NCBI RefSeq assembly: GCF_014697615.1 | Contig: NZ_JACJSD010000011.1 | Span: forward strand, 62,001 to 126,000 | Length of the DNA: 64,000 nucleotides | From: Nostoc sp. FACHB-280 | GTDB taxonomy: Bacteria; Cyanobacteriota; Cyanobacteriia; Cyanobacteriales; Nostocaceae | Direction of reading: 5' to 3' | Shown here: positions 9,081-19,038 of the stretch, piece after piece | Layout of the letters: each line of letters opens with the position of its first letter | How positions within the stretch are numbered: position 1 is the stretch's first letter | The notes under the pieces: model-generated | The model's input: only the letters and a program-made list of their open reading frames with translations | The model's database searches: none | Told to the model about the DNA's origin: nothing | Program-made: the position numbers and the translations under genes

Positions 9081-9353
9081 TCAGCGTCCTCTTGCTTGAT
9101 AGATAGTGTTTCTCAATTCGGCTAATGAATCATCATCGGCTAAACTTCCTGCTTGTTGGAGAATAATATCTCGACTACTTTGAGAATGTAGCCAGTCATC
9201 AATCGCCACCTTTAGAAATCTCCAGTCATCTGCAATCTTGCGCCCTGGAATATTCCCAAGAGCAGCTTGATGCAAAACTGTTTCAATGGGTAGTCGGAGA
9301 TATGCTGAGGTTTCTTCCAGGGTGAGAACATCTGGGAGTGTGACTTGCTCCAT
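9081..9353 (-). CDS. Small excisionase-type helix-turn-helix protein
   Basis: Protein of 90 residues. It has the MerR/excisionase-like pattern LTLEETSAYLRLPIETVLHQA, then GNIPGRKIADDWRFLKVAIDDWL, typical of helix-turn-helix 17 (excisionase family) domains. The C-terminal 30 residues are polar and unassigned. It follows tgt on the same strand with 4 bp between stop and start, so the two are probably cotranscribed. No phage genes lie nearby, so a role as a phage excisionase is unlikely. A small DNA-binding regulator or antitoxin-like partner is more plausible, but this is not proven. Confidence 0.75.
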   Translation of the reverse strand: MEQVTLPDVLTLEETSAYLRLPIETVLHQAALGNIPGRKIADDWRFLKVAIDDWLHSQSSRDIILQQAGSLADDDSLAELRNTIYQARGR

Positions 9354-9357
9354 AACC

Positions 9358-10500
<1,143 letters not shown>

Positions 10501-10613
10501 CTAAGTGATTGTCATTTGTCCTTGGTTATAGCAATTATTAATCGTCTTGGTTTATGTGAGCGCAAAACTTTGTGCCTCTACTAATAACAGATGACAAATG
10601 ACAGATGACAATT

Positions 10614-11066
10614 CTAAAACGAATCAGTGCAGTCATCATCCATTTCTGCATCCCATTTAGCAGAGAGTACTTGTTCCATCATGGCTTCGATGGCGCTGAC
10701 ATTAAAGGTTTTCTCTCGACGCTCTTGGATAGGGGTAGTGAGGGGTATTAAGCGCAGACACATTCCTTCTTGCATCAAATCAAAGCAAGTTTCTTGTTGG
10801 GATAACTGCTTTAATTCAATATAATCAAAACTATACACGTTTAAATAAAGCGCACTGTTAGCTACTAAAGTAGAACGCTGGGGATTTGCAAAAACTTCTA
10901 TGACATCTCCTTCACCCTCGCTGACTACCTGCTCTCCGTGGGTGTACATATAGTGAACTCGACCTAAATCAGAAAGTAATCGCCGCATGTCGAGTTTATT
11001 CACAATCACGCCCGTGTCAACAATGCACGGAGCCGGTATCCTGGTATCGGGTAGATGATGACTCAT
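10614..11066 (-). CDS. Conserved hypothetical protein, 150 residues
   Basis: I do not recognise a family. The protein is acidic at its C-terminus (AEMDDDCTDSF). It has beta-strand-like stretches (STLVANSALYLNVYSFDYIEL) and a basic-turn-acidic segment PIQERREKTFNVSAIEAMMEQ. There is no signal peptide or membrane helix. Good codon structure over the whole length supports a real gene. It lies upstream of tgt on the same strand, separated by 134 bp. Confidence 0.7.
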   Translation of the reverse strand: MSHHLPDTRIPAPCIVDTGVIVNKLDMRRLLSDLGRVHYMYTHGEQVVSEGEGDVIEVFANPQRSTLVANSALYLNVYSFDYIELKQLSQQETCFDLMQEGMCLRLIPLTTPIQERREKTFNVSAIEAMMEQVLSAKWDAEMDDDCTDSF

Positions 11067-11430
11067 AGGAAATTTAAAGAGAGGAAAAAGATGAGAACGC
11101 AGCTAAAAAAAACTTAAATTAATAGCTTAATTAGTTCCCTACATTTAAAAAATATCAATTTTGTGGTGCGATCGCTTCAATACTCTCGATCTAATTTGTA
11201 AGCTAATGAATACACAAAATTCCGCACTAGCTTTACGTTGTTAAATTTATTTTTTTATGTTATCATTGCAAGCCAAAAAATTTAGCTTAACGAGTCCAGC
11301 ATAACAAAATTTTTCAGATGAGTCTGTAAACTAATAGCTATCTTATCCAAAGCTTTAAACTTATTTACTAGTGGTTGTACCACAGTAATCAATATTATCC
11401 CTGAAATATTTCTGAATAAAAGTAACTAAA
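11067..11430. other. Gene-free divergent promoter region
   Basis: AT-rich stretch between the minus-strand 150-residue gene and plus-strand cobS. It contains one HIP1-like GCGATCGC near 11169. I looked for the conserved B12-box of a cobalamin riboswitch ahead of cobS and did not see it. Nothing else was recognised. Confidence 0.4.
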
Positions 11431-12204
11431 ATGACAAAAACTTTTCAGTGGTGTAAAACATTACTGTATAACTTAATAGCTAGTGCCATATTTTATAGTA
11501 CTGTGCCTTTTCCTAACATTAATGGCTTAGATTTTCAGGAGGTATCTCGCTTTGCACCACTAGTAGGATTAGTAATTGGAGGAATTTTAGGTCTATTTGA
11601 CACTGGTATGAGTTATTTGAGTCTTCCAGTATTAACTCGCACTGCTTTAGTTATTTGTGCTGGGATTGCTTTGACTGGAGGATTACACTTAGATGGTGCA
11701 ATGGATACATCGGATGGTTTAGCAGTAGGCAATCCCGAAAGGCGGTTGGAAGTAATGACAGATAGTGCCACTGGTGCGTTTGGGGCAATGACAGCGATCG
11801 CCATAGTATTATTAAAAACCGTAGCCTTAACAGAAATTGAAACTCACCGTTGGTTAATCTTAATGGCAGCTTGCGGTTGGGGAAGGTGGGGACAACAACT
11901 AGCAATCTGGCGATATCCTTACCTTAAACCCACTGGTAAAGGTGCATTTCACAAAGCAGCCATTCGTTCCTATAAAGATGTGATTCCGGGATTGCTGTTA
12001 CTGTTGAGTATGAGTGGTTTACTGTGGTTGATAGATAGCCAAAACCTATTTCTCCCACTCACAATGATACTAGCTGGCAGTGCGATCGCCTTTCTCACAG
12101 GTCTATGGTTTAATCACAAATTAGGCGGACACACAGGCGATACCTACGGCGCAGTCGTTGAGTGGACAGAAGCCTTATTTCTCTGTGTGTTAACCGGTTT
12201 TTAG
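11431..12204 (+). CDS. cobS: Adenosylcobinamide-GDP ribazoletransferase (cobalamin synthase)
   Basis: Integral membrane enzyme that joins adenosylcobinamide-GDP with alpha-ribazole in the last steps of B12 (pseudocobalamin) synthesis. The signature [15 protein letters not shown] carries the metal-binding acidic residues. [19 protein letters not shown] and the C-terminal [21 protein letters not shown] are the other conserved blocks. Several hydrophobic helices are present over 257 residues, a normal length. No other cobalamin genes are adjacent. Confidence 0.95.
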   Translation: MTKTFQWCKTLLYNLIASAIFYSTVPFPNINGLDFQEVSRFAPLVGLVIGGILGLFDTGMSYLSLPVLTRTALVICAGIALTGGLHLDGAMDTSDGLAVGNPERRLEVMTDSATGAFGAMTAIAIVLLKTVALTEIETHRWLILMAACGWGRWGQQLAIWRYPYLKPTGKGAFHKAAIRSYKDVIPGLLLLLSMSGLLWLIDSQNLFLPLTMILAGSAIAFLTGLWFNHKLGGHTGDTYGAVVEWTEALFLCVLTGF

Positions 12205-12235
12205 AGAGAAAGAGGCAATCTAACTACTCAGCACT

Positions 12236-12691
12236 TTACTTAATTGGTTGCAATTTTGTCACCTTCAGTTTAAAGTTTCCCACGCCAGTTTCCCCAAAAG
12301 AGCGAACGCGGATAATATATATTCCTGTTTCGTTGATGCGGGTAAATAACAGGGAGTTACTTGTACCATCGGGGCCATCATCATTTTCTGCCACCGTTGA
12401 ACCATCTGGGGCTAACAGCGTAATAATGCAGTCAAAATTTTCGGAAGATAAATCAACTGCCAGGTTATCACCTTTATTCAATTTAACTGTATAGTCACGG
12501 GCGAATCCACCCTGTCCTGTGGGTATATCTTTTTCCGAGAGTGTATCGGAAAGTTCTGTCAAATTAGTTAACGGAATTGGACTGTACAACTTGCTTTGGG
12601 CGAATGCTGTTGTTGCACTGATACTAATTGTCAGAAAAATCGTAGGAACAGTGATGAATTTTTTAAAACTTGCTGCAAAAGCTTTACTCAT
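12236..12691 (-). CDS. Secreted protein with bacterial pre-peptidase C-terminal (PPC) domain
   Basis: Starting at the ATG at 12691, a basic N-terminus and hydrophobic core end in TTAFA, a plausible signal-peptidase site. An upstream ATG at 12718 would add nine residues. The mature part has the PPC pattern: RDYTVKLNKGDNLAVDLSS, FDCIITLLAPDGSTVAENDDG, and TGIYIIRVRSFGETGVGNFKLKV. PPC domains usually decorate secreted proteases, but no catalytic domain is present here, so it may bind cell-surface polymer. It is convergent with cobS, 31 bp away. Confidence 0.8.
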   Translation of the reverse strand: MSKAFAASFKKFITVPTIFLTISISATTAFAQSKLYSPIPLTNLTELSDTLSEKDIPTGQGGFARDYTVKLNKGDNLAVDLSSENFDCIITLLAPDGSTVAENDDGPDGTSNSLLFTRINETGIYIIRVRSFGETGVGNFKLKVTKLQPIK

Positions 12692-12757
12692 AATTTCGGG
12701 CTGTGTTGCCATACACAAGGTATTCGCTTAATTATAGATTTGTCAGATATAACTCGC

Positions 12758-13447
12758 CTATGAACTAGTATGTTGGTCTTTGATAGCGATCGCAACCGCC
12801 GCTAACCCCAACACTGTAATTCCCGACTGGCGAAGTGTTTGTACGGCAGATTTGGTAGTTGCACCAGTAGTGTAAATATCATCGATTAACAACACTGGAG
12901 TACTGGGACAGTGACGGCGAAATTCTTTACCGACAGCAAAGGCTTCAGCTAAGTTTTTTTCGCGTTCAGATACCGATAGCCCAAACTGCGCTTGAGTTTC
13001 TCGCACCCTTTCTAAACCATTTAGATTTAATTTTAACTTAGTTGTCTGACAGAAACTTTCGGCGATTAACGCAGCTTGATTATAACCACGTTGCTTTTGC
13101 TTTTGCGGGTGCATGGGTATAGGTATAACCAACAGTTGGTTATGACGTTGAGGTGAGTTTAATAACCATGCCTCACCTAACCATGTACCTAAGATACGGG
13201 CAATATTTGGTTGGTTTTCATATTTCATTACTGCGATCGCTCTTTTGAGGCTACCACCATACGCACCCCACCCAAATATCGGTATTTCACCTTGCCATGA
13301 TGCACTAGGGTTTTTTTGACCGCAGTTGTGTAACTGTCTAGCACAGTATACACACAAAGTATTAGCTGTACTTCGCTGACACAAAGGACAATGGGACTGT
13401 AAAAACAGGTTCAGAAAATCTTGAAAATGATTCTGCCAACTGGCCAT
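12758..13447 (-). CDS. comF: ComF-family phosphoribosyltransferase-like protein
   Basis: ComF homologues are needed for natural transformation in several bacteria, probably acting on incoming single-stranded DNA. The N-terminus has a zinc-finger-like set CPLC, CVYC and a further Cys. The C-terminal phosphoribosyltransferase fold carries VLLIDDIYTTGATTKSA, the PRPP-binding loop, and the RGYNQAALIAESF motif. An ATG 13 codons further upstream would overlap the neighbouring acetyltransferase. The start at 13447 (MASWQNHF) leaves 5 bp between them and is preferred, giving 229 residues. Confidence 0.88.
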   Translation of the reverse strand: MASWQNHFQDFLNLFLQSHCPLCQRSTANTLCVYCARQLHNCGQKNPSASWQGEIPIFGWGAYGGSLKRAIAVMKYENQPNIARILGTWLGEAWLLNSPQRHNQLLVIPIPMHPQKQKQRGYNQAALIAESFCQTTKLKLNLNGLERVRETQAQFGLSVSEREKNLAEAFAVGKEFRRHCPSTPVLLIDDIYTTGATTKSAVQTLRQSGITVLGLAAVAIAIKDQHTSS

Positions 13448-13452
13448 GAAAA

Positions 13453-13935
13453 TTAGTCTAGATATTTCACATATACACGATCGCAACGTGCAGTTTCCAC
13501 ACCCGTTTCTGGTTGATAACCATTACTTTCGTATAACTTCACGGCTTCTACTAATATGCTGGCTGTTTCAATCCAAATTTGCTGAAAACCACGATTAGCG
13601 ATCGCTGCTTCTAGTTGTTGTAACAAATATTTCCCCAAACCGATACCGCGGACACTTGGTAAAAGATACATTTTGCGGATTTCTACAGCTTTTTTTCCAC
13701 GGTTTATGGGGTAATATGCCCCAGTACCCACTATCTGGCTTTGGTGTTCAATTACCCAAAATTCACCGCCTGTTGCTAAGTAATATTCCTCAACTTGCAA
13801 TACATCTCGGTCGGCAGCGTTGGGTTCCCAACCCAACCCGTATTCTGATAATACATAACTGATGACTGCGGCCGCCCTGGTGCGATCGCCCTTTTCCCAG
13901 TTACGAATTAAGAAATCTCGATAATGTTCTCTCAT
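13453..13935 (-). CDS. GNAT-family N-acetyltransferase
   Basis: Acyl-CoA-dependent acetyltransferase of unknown substrate. The acetyl-CoA loop is visible as RKMYLLPSVRGIGLGKYLLQQLE (Q/RxxGxG type), followed by GFQQIWIETASILVEAVKLYESNGY. I chose the ATG at 13935 (MREHYRDFLIRNW), which gives 160 residues and a family-like N-terminus. A GTG at 13995 would add 20 residues of low-complexity appearance. It is followed closely by comF on the same strand, so the two are likely cotranscribed. Confidence 0.85.
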   Translation of the reverse strand: MREHYRDFLIRNWEKGDRTRAAAVISYVLSEYGLGWEPNAADRDVLQVEEYYLATGGEFWVIEHQSQIVGTGAYYPINRGKKAVEIRKMYLLPSVRGIGLGKYLLQQLEAAIANRGFQQIWIETASILVEAVKLYESNGYQPETGVETARCDRVYVKYLD

Positions 13936-14045
13936 TCCGATATGTGGGTTAGGTTGAACAGAAAAATTTTCTGGATATATACCCAATTTACCCACTAGAT
14001 AGCTATTCTGTCCGAAATAATCTCAGGGTTTACTCTTAAATTTAC

Positions 14046-14196
14046 CAGGACTGACGCACAAAGATGGTCGTTAAGTTAAATAGTCAGACGAAAAAGCAAG
14101 GGTTTGGGCAAAGTTATGGAGGTGTAGATGTTCACCCTGACACACTCTACACCCTCACACGCATTCTTAACAAATAACCTTTGTGCGTCAGTCCTG
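14046..14196. mobile_element. MITE-like element with 18-bp perfect terminal inverted repeats
   Basis: CAGGACTGACGCACAAAG (14046-14063) and its exact reverse complement (14179-14196) enclose about 115 bp. Nested inside are GTTAAG/CTTAAC and GGTGTAG/CTACACC pairs, so the whole element can fold. It has no coding capacity. No clear target-site duplication is visible at the edges. A related end with one mismatch occurs at about 44167-44183. A non-autonomous transposon is the best reading; a long bidirectional terminator is the alternative. Confidence 0.6.
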
Positions 14197-14200
14197 CCTG

Positions 14201-16885
14201 TCAAACCTCAGACTTTTCGTATTTATGCCCTACTCCATTTTTCTCCTCTACTTCAGAAAAATGTCTGTTTTGCAGAACTTCTGTAGCTTTGTCTGCTGGC
14301 ATTGGTTTATAGAAGAAGTAACCTTGGACATCCTCACAATTAATAGATTTTAAGAAATCTAGTTCTTCTTGCTTTTCTACACCTTCAGCCGTAAGTCTTA
14401 ACCCTAAACTACGCCCCAAAGTTACAATTGCTTTAACGATATGAGCTACGCGGACATCTGTGGTTAGCTCTTGAATAAAGGAGCGATCAATTTTTAGGTT
14501 ATGTAGTGGTAGAAGTTGCAGCCGTGAAAGTGAAGAGTGTCCGGTGCCGAAGTCATCAATGGAAAGATGAACCCCCATTAATTCTAATTTTTGTAAAACA
14601 TTTCTGGTAAATTCTAAATCGGCGATCGCTGTTGATTCGGTAATTTCCAACTCCAGAAAATGTGGCTCTAATCCTGTCTCCGCTAGAATTTTAGCCACAT
14701 CTTCTACCAGCGTAGCTTGCCGAAACTGTTTAGGTGAAAGATTTACAGCCACCGTCAAAGGCGGCAAACCTGCTGCTTGCCAGGCTTTATTTTGTATACA
14801 AGCTGTGCGTAATACCCACGTACCAATTGGTATAATTAATCCACTTTCTTCAGCCAAGGGGATAAATATATTTGGTGCAACTAGTCCCATCTCTGGGTTT
14901 TTCCAGCGCACCAAAGCCTCCATACCAGTAATTTTGCCAGTAACAATGTTGACACGAGGCTGATAATATACCGTCAATTCTTGTCTGTCTACGGCATAAC
15001 GCAAACTTTTCTCTAAATTGAGCAGTTCTGGAGTTTTGGCACTGAGAGTAGTGGTATAAAACTGATAATTATTTCTGCCTTCATCCTTGGCATAATATAG
15101 CGCCGCATCTGCATGTTGAATTAAGGTTTCCACATCATGGCTATGTGCATCAAAAACAGATATACCGATACTCGCACTGATATAAAGTTCATGGCCATCA
15201 AGACAGAAAATCTTTTCTAAGGTTTGTAGAATTTTTTGGGCTACTTGAGCGACTTCATCAAGGTAATTAATATGCGGCAGCAAAATTGTAAATTCGTCTC
15301 CTCCCCAACGAGCGACAGTATCTCCTTCTCTGAGAGATTCTTTGAGCCTTTGCGCCACCATTTGTAATAATCTGTCACCAATGGTATGCCCTAACGTATC
15401 ATTAATCACTTTGAAGCGATCTAAATCCAGAAACAGTACTGCTAAACTCTCACGATTGCGTGTGGCGTTGGTTAAAGTTTTGGCCAAGATTTCATTAAAA
15501 AAGAAACGGTTGGGTAATCCTGTCAGCATATCGTGGAGTGCTTGGTAGCGGATTTTCTCTTCTACTTGTTGACGCTGCCAAGCACCACTAATACTAGCTG
15601 CCATTGTTAACAGTGTTGATTCCTCATGTCTTGACCATGTACGCTCATGAGTACAGTCGGCTAAACCAATACAACCCCAAAATTCATCTTCTAGGCGCAA
15701 GGGAACTAAAAGCAAGGATTTAATTTCATCTCTGGCCAATAGCTTTTGTTCTGCTACCGGAAATTCTTGGATACTACCACTAATAGATTTTCCACCAGAG
15801 AGTGTGGCATACCAACGTGCTAGTTCTGAAGCTTGATACAGCTGATTTTGCCAGTGAAAACGAGAAGCGGCCAAGTGAGTTCTTTTCCATGCAAATTGCA
15901 AGCTAAGAGCCATTTCGCCTGTATCTGAATGGTAATGGTTTTTAAATAAATAGGCACGATCTGCTTTGGCAGCTTCTCCCAGTACCGCCAAAGCCTTATC
16001 TATGCCAGTTTCGTAATTCATTTCCACTAGCAAATAGTTAGCAGCCTCGGCTACTGCTTGCAATAGGCGATCGCGTTGACGCAATTCTGCTTCTGCTTGC
16101 TTCTGTTCTGTAATATCCCTAACAATAAAAGTTCTAATTAAGTCGCTTTCAGGTAAGTAGTGAATAAATTGTTCAAATACTTCTTGATCAACCGTGATTT
16201 CACGGGAAAAAGAGTTTAGCTGGTGATCTTCCAAGGCATTAAGTAACCCCGTCAGTACAGGATGCTTGTTACCGATTTCTCGAATCTTGGGAAATTTCGC
16301 AGATGCTGCTGGATTGAGATAGGTGATTGTTCCCCCTAAATCCATCTCAATAATTGGGTTAGGGATGAGTTCTGGAAAGGATGCTAGGCGTGCTAGTGCA
16401 GTTTCACTGGCCGCCTCAAAGTTAGGATCAACAGCTAAGGTGGGAAAAGGATTGGCTGCATGAGCCTGCTCTAAGAGAAAATCTGATATGTTGTCAATAT
16501 CAACGCTTTCGGAAAAAGCTTTTTCCGAAATATGAGAAATTGCATAGTATTTGGCTTGGACTTGATTATTGCCAAAGGCAATCACATCTCCATGCTGAAG
16601 ATTATGGGAGACGCATTTCATTCCATTGACATATAAGCCATTAGTACTAGACTTACCTTTAAAGTTGCCATCAATAATCCGAAAACCATACTGGTCAGTT
16701 TCTGGAAGAGTCACACGCAGTAAAATGGCATGTTGTCTAGATACGGAACGCGATCGCAACACAATCGCATTTCGGGAATCTCGACCAATGGAATAAGTGG
16801 TTTCTTGTAGTGGGATGGTTCTTTGCCCTTGTAAGTCTTGGACGACCAACAGGTGACGTATTTTTTCCCACTCATTTCCTGGCAT
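14201..16885 (-). CDS. FHA-PAS-GAF-GGDEF-EAL cyclic-di-GMP signalling protein
   Basis: Of 894 residues, an FHA phosphothreonine-binding domain (YSIGRDSRNAIVL, SVSRQHAIL) comes first, then a PAS-like region (about 170-265), a GAF domain (about 270-440) and GGDEF. The cyclase motif RWGGDEF lies near 530, with an I-site RxxD five residues before GGDEF. The EAL phosphodiesterase has EALVRW near 657, DDFGTGHSSLSRL and KIDRSFI. Both catalytic motifs look intact, so synthesis and breakdown of c-di-GMP are both possible. The FHA input suggests control by a Ser/Thr kinase. There is no membrane segment. Confidence 0.93.
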   Translation of the reverse strand: MPGNEWEKIRHLLVVQDLQGQRTIPLQETTYSIGRDSRNAIVLRSRSVSRQHAILLRVTLPETDQYGFRIIDGNFKGKSSTNGLYVNGMKCVSHNLQHGDVIAFGNNQVQAKYYAISHISEKAFSESVDIDNISDFLLEQAHAANPFPTLAVDPNFEAASETALARLASFPELIPNPIIEMDLGGTITYLNPAASAKFPKIREIGNKHPVLTGLLNALEDHQLNSFSREITVDQEVFEQFIHYLPESDLIRTFIVRDITEQKQAEAELRQRDRLLQAVAEAANYLLVEMNYETGIDKALAVLGEAAKADRAYLFKNHYHSDTGEMALSLQFAWKRTHLAASRFHWQNQLYQASELARWYATLSGGKSISGSIQEFPVAEQKLLARDEIKSLLLVPLRLEDEFWGCIGLADCTHERTWSRHEESTLLTMAASISGAWQRQQVEEKIRYQALHDMLTGLPNRFFFNEILAKTLTNATRNRESLAVLFLDLDRFKVINDTLGHTIGDRLLQMVAQRLKESLREGDTVARWGGDEFTILLPHINYLDEVAQVAQKILQTLEKIFCLDGHELYISASIGISVFDAHSHDVETLIQHADAALYYAKDEGRNNYQFYTTTLSAKTPELLNLEKSLRYAVDRQELTVYYQPRVNIVTGKITGMEALVRWKNPEMGLVAPNIFIPLAEESGLIIPIGTWVLRTACIQNKAWQAAGLPPLTVAVNLSPKQFRQATLVEDVAKILAETGLEPHFLELEITESTAIADLEFTRNVLQKLELMGVHLSIDDFGTGHSSLSRLQLLPLHNLKIDRSFIQELTTDVRVAHIVKAIVTLGRSLGLRLTAEGVEKQEELDFLKSINCEDVQGYFFYKPMPADKATEVLQNRHFSEVEEKNGVGHKYEKSEV

Positions 16886-17223
16886 TGCTCTTCCTCAAAA
16901 TCTCGTATCCTGGATTGAATGTTGAAAAATCTTACTTGTAGTCACTTGCTTTTTGTTGAATACTTTCTCAAGTATCTAGGATAAAACAAACGTATCCTAT
17001 TTTACATAGTAAAAATACGTATTTTATTGAGTAAAACAAATTTACCTTACTTTAAGGTTGGAGTCGCCAGCTAGTTAAATTAAACTTATCGCAGTAATAT
17101 ACTTAGTAAAATCACTTAAATAGAAATTAAAGAATAATTGTCCTTTATTTTCTGAGCAAATAATTGTTTTCTTAACCATAACAAACTGATTCATCTTGAC
17201 ATACTTATCAGAGATTTGCCAGT
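16886..17223. other. Gene-free AT-rich upstream region of the GGDEF-EAL gene
   Basis: No gene is seen. It contains a perfect 14-bp palindrome (annotated separately) and several near-repeats of GTAAAA/TAAAAC around it, which would suit an upstream regulatory region. Confidence 0.4.
17012..17025. promoter_or_regulatory. 14-bp perfect palindrome, possible operator
   Basis: AAAATACGTATTTT is self-complementary. It lies 127 bp upstream of the GGDEF-EAL start codon, flanked by AGTAAAA and AGTAAAAC. No regulator is known to me for this exact motif, so operator function is an inference. Confidence 0.3.
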
Positions 17224-17925
17224 TTAATTATTTTTCTCTTGAAAACCTCCCGCATAGTTAATTACACAGATGGTTTTATAGATTTTATGAGTTCCATAAG
17301 CAACACCACTAACTTTAAATGCAGAGTTAAAGATATTGGTGCGATGACCGCGTGATGGGACTCCATCATCGATAATTAATTGCATAACAATATCTTGGGC
17401 TGTATTTGGGCCGTAGCTGATATTTTCAGCCGCAGTCATCTGCCATTTACCATAGCGATTCAGGCGCTCAAAAGGACTGCTGGCATCACTACCATAATGA
17501 CCTATAGTACCTTTATTACCTTGGTCTTTAACATGAGCTTTTGCCGCTAAAGACATTCCTTTAGATATGCTTAATGCTCCCACAGGAGTTGCTGTTTTCA
17601 GAAATGCGATCGCCTCATCAACAGCTTTACTTCCTTCTTGGGTAATTAAGTAAGAATTGGAGGACAATCTAACACGTTTACCCTGAAAATTTTTTCTATA
17701 ATTTGTCAAAATTGGTATATATGATTGAGGATTTTGTCTAACTTTATTCGTCTCACTAATCACTTGTTGTTCTACAAGTGATAGATAATCTGACTTTGCC
17801 AGTAAATATATGCTAGATTTTTCCTCTAAAATTAAATCTGATTTTGCTAAAGATAAACTAGGTTTAAAGATTTGAGTATAACAAAAAGTAATTAAAATGC
17901 TGAGTATTAAGTACGATAATTTCAT
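17224..17925 (-). CDS. Secreted CAP-domain (SCP/PR1-like) protein
   Basis: Starting at the ATG at 17925 ([14 protein letters not shown]), the protein has a hydrophobic signal sequence ending around SLSLAKS, giving 233 residues in total. An ATG at 17988 would add a non-signal-like 21-residue extension. The CAP domain shows the cavity histidines and signatures [26 protein letters not shown], and [21 protein letters not shown]. It acts outside the cytoplasm; the function of bacterial CAP proteins is poorly known. No operon partner is evident. Confidence 0.87.
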   Translation of the reverse strand: MKLSYLILSILITFCYTQIFKPSLSLAKSDLILEEKSSIYLLAKSDYLSLVEQQVISETNKVRQNPQSYIPILTNYRKNFQGKRVRLSSNSYLITQEGSKAVDEAIAFLKTATPVGALSISKGMSLAAKAHVKDQGNKGTIGHYGSDASSPFERLNRYGKWQMTAAENISYGPNTAQDIVMQLIIDDGVPSRGHRTNIFNSAFKVSGVAYGTHKIYKTICVINYAGGFQEKNN

Positions 17926-18006
17926 GTGTTTATTAATAACTGCATAGATTCTATATATAAAGTACTTTTTATGACCTGTCACCCTCAAAGATATCTAATA
18001 AGCTAA

Positions 18007-18012
18007 GTATAA
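18007..18012 (+). promoter_or_regulatory. Consensus -10 box before the structured region
   Basis: TATAAT is a perfect sigma-70-type -10 hexamer about 40 bp before a long hairpin. No convincing -35 box was found at the usual distance. It could drive a small RNA or the nblB-like gene with a long leader. Confidence 0.35.
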
Positions 18013-18052
18013 TAAATGATTGATATTACTGAGATGAAATTTTAATCACTGG

Positions 18053-18226
18053 TGTGGGAAAGCATTCGTGACAGTTCCTGCTGGGGAAACCTCTTTCTGT
18101 GAACTGCGATGTTCCCACTGCGCTAACATCACAACACTGGCTCCTCAGCACTCAGTAATTTGCCATCGTTTAAGGCTTACCTTGGATAATTCGGGAATTA
18201 CGCCAAACTTACATCTGAGTTTGGCG
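18053..18226 (+). ncRNA. Candidate structured RNA or leader upstream of the nblB-like gene
   Basis: GTGGGAA (18053-18059) pairs with TTCCCAC (18111-18117). Inside it, CAT..CG pairs with CG.ATG, and CAGTTC (18071-18076) pairs with GAACTG (18100-18105), giving one long stem with small bulges. A second hairpin, CGCCAAACT (18201-18209) with AGTTTGGCG (18218-18226), is a perfect 9-bp stem. The stretch is GC-richer than neighbouring intergenic DNA. It matches no RNA family I can name from memory. A cis-acting leader is equally possible. Confidence 0.4.
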
Positions 18227-18286
18227 GCAGTCTAATTGGCAAATCAGGTAAAGTAAAGATAAGTAAAGAAAGTGCTTAAATCATTA

Positions 18287-18967
18287 ATGGCAGCTCTACC
18301 CTTACAAGAAATTTCTACTCAGTTAGAAAGTTCAAATTTACGCGATCGCATGGTTGCACTTGCCAGTCTGCGCGATGTCCCTGCTGAAGATGCAGTACCG
18401 TTAATTAAAAAAGTCTTAGATGACGATTCCCTACAACTGCGTTCTATGGCTATCTTTGCCTTGGGAGTCAAGCAAACTGACGAATGCTACGCTATTTTGG
18501 TCAGAATTTTGCAAACTGACCCAGATTATGGCATTCGTGCTGATGCGGCTGGTGCATTGGGCTATTTAGGTGATACCAGAGCATTTGAAGCATTAGCTAG
18601 GGCATTTTATGAAGATACTGATTGGCTAGTCCGCTTTAGTGCAGCTGTCGCTTTAGGCAATCTGAAAGATCCACGCGCCCGTCAAATTCTCTTACAGGCT
18701 TTGGATAGTAGTGAAGCGGTTTTACAAGAAGCCGCGATTTCTGCACTAGGCGAAATTGGCGACTTAGAAGCAGTTGATAGTATTCTCAAATTTGCTCAAT
18801 CAGATGATTGGTTCGTTAGACAAAGACTGGCAGAAGCCCTAGGGAATCTTCCCACGCCTAAGAGTATCTCCGCTTTAAAATATTTAGAGAAAGATAGCCA
18901 TCCTAACGTTGCCGAAGCAGCAAGAATCGGCCTCAAGCGAATTGAAGAAAAAGGCAAGCAAACATAA
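18287..18967 (+). CDS. NblB-like HEAT-repeat protein
   Basis: HEAT/PBS-lyase-type repeat protein of 226 residues. Repeated helical pairs are seen as ALASLRDVPAEDAVPLIKKVL, AIFALGVKQTDECY, AAGALGYLGDTRAFEALA, AVALGNLKDPRARQILLQAL and AISALGEIGDLEAV. NblB and phycobilin lyases of the CpcE type share these repeats. The position directly before a CpcS-type lyase (71 bp) points to phycobilisome handling, most likely NblB-like pigment release or degradation. A GTG at 18272 would add five residues; the ATG was chosen. The exact role is an inference. Confidence 0.8.
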   Translation: MAALPLQEISTQLESSNLRDRMVALASLRDVPAEDAVPLIKKVLDDDSLQLRSMAIFALGVKQTDECYAILVRILQTDPDYGIRADAAGALGYLGDTRAFEALARAFYEDTDWLVRFSAAVALGNLKDPRARQILLQALDSSEAVLQEAAISALGEIGDLEAVDSILKFAQSDDWFVRQRLAEALGNLPTPKSISALKYLEKDSHPNVAEAARIGLKRIEEKGKQT

Positions 18968-19038
18968 AATTTCCTTCTCCTGCTACCTTTTAATAATAAG
19001 AGGGACTTTTAGTATTTCGATGCAGGGTAATTTAATTC

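Noticed and set aside
9081-9353. Phage excisionase marking a prophage
   Set aside because: No integrase or phage gene nearby; the gene is tightly linked to tgt.
11067-11430. Cobalamin riboswitch expected before cobS
   Set aside because: No recognisable B12-box or the usual paired elements; the region is plain AT-rich DNA.
18050-18230. 6S RNA, SRP RNA or RNase P RNA
   Set aside because: The hallmark sequences of these RNAs are missing; kept only as an unnamed structured-RNA candidate.
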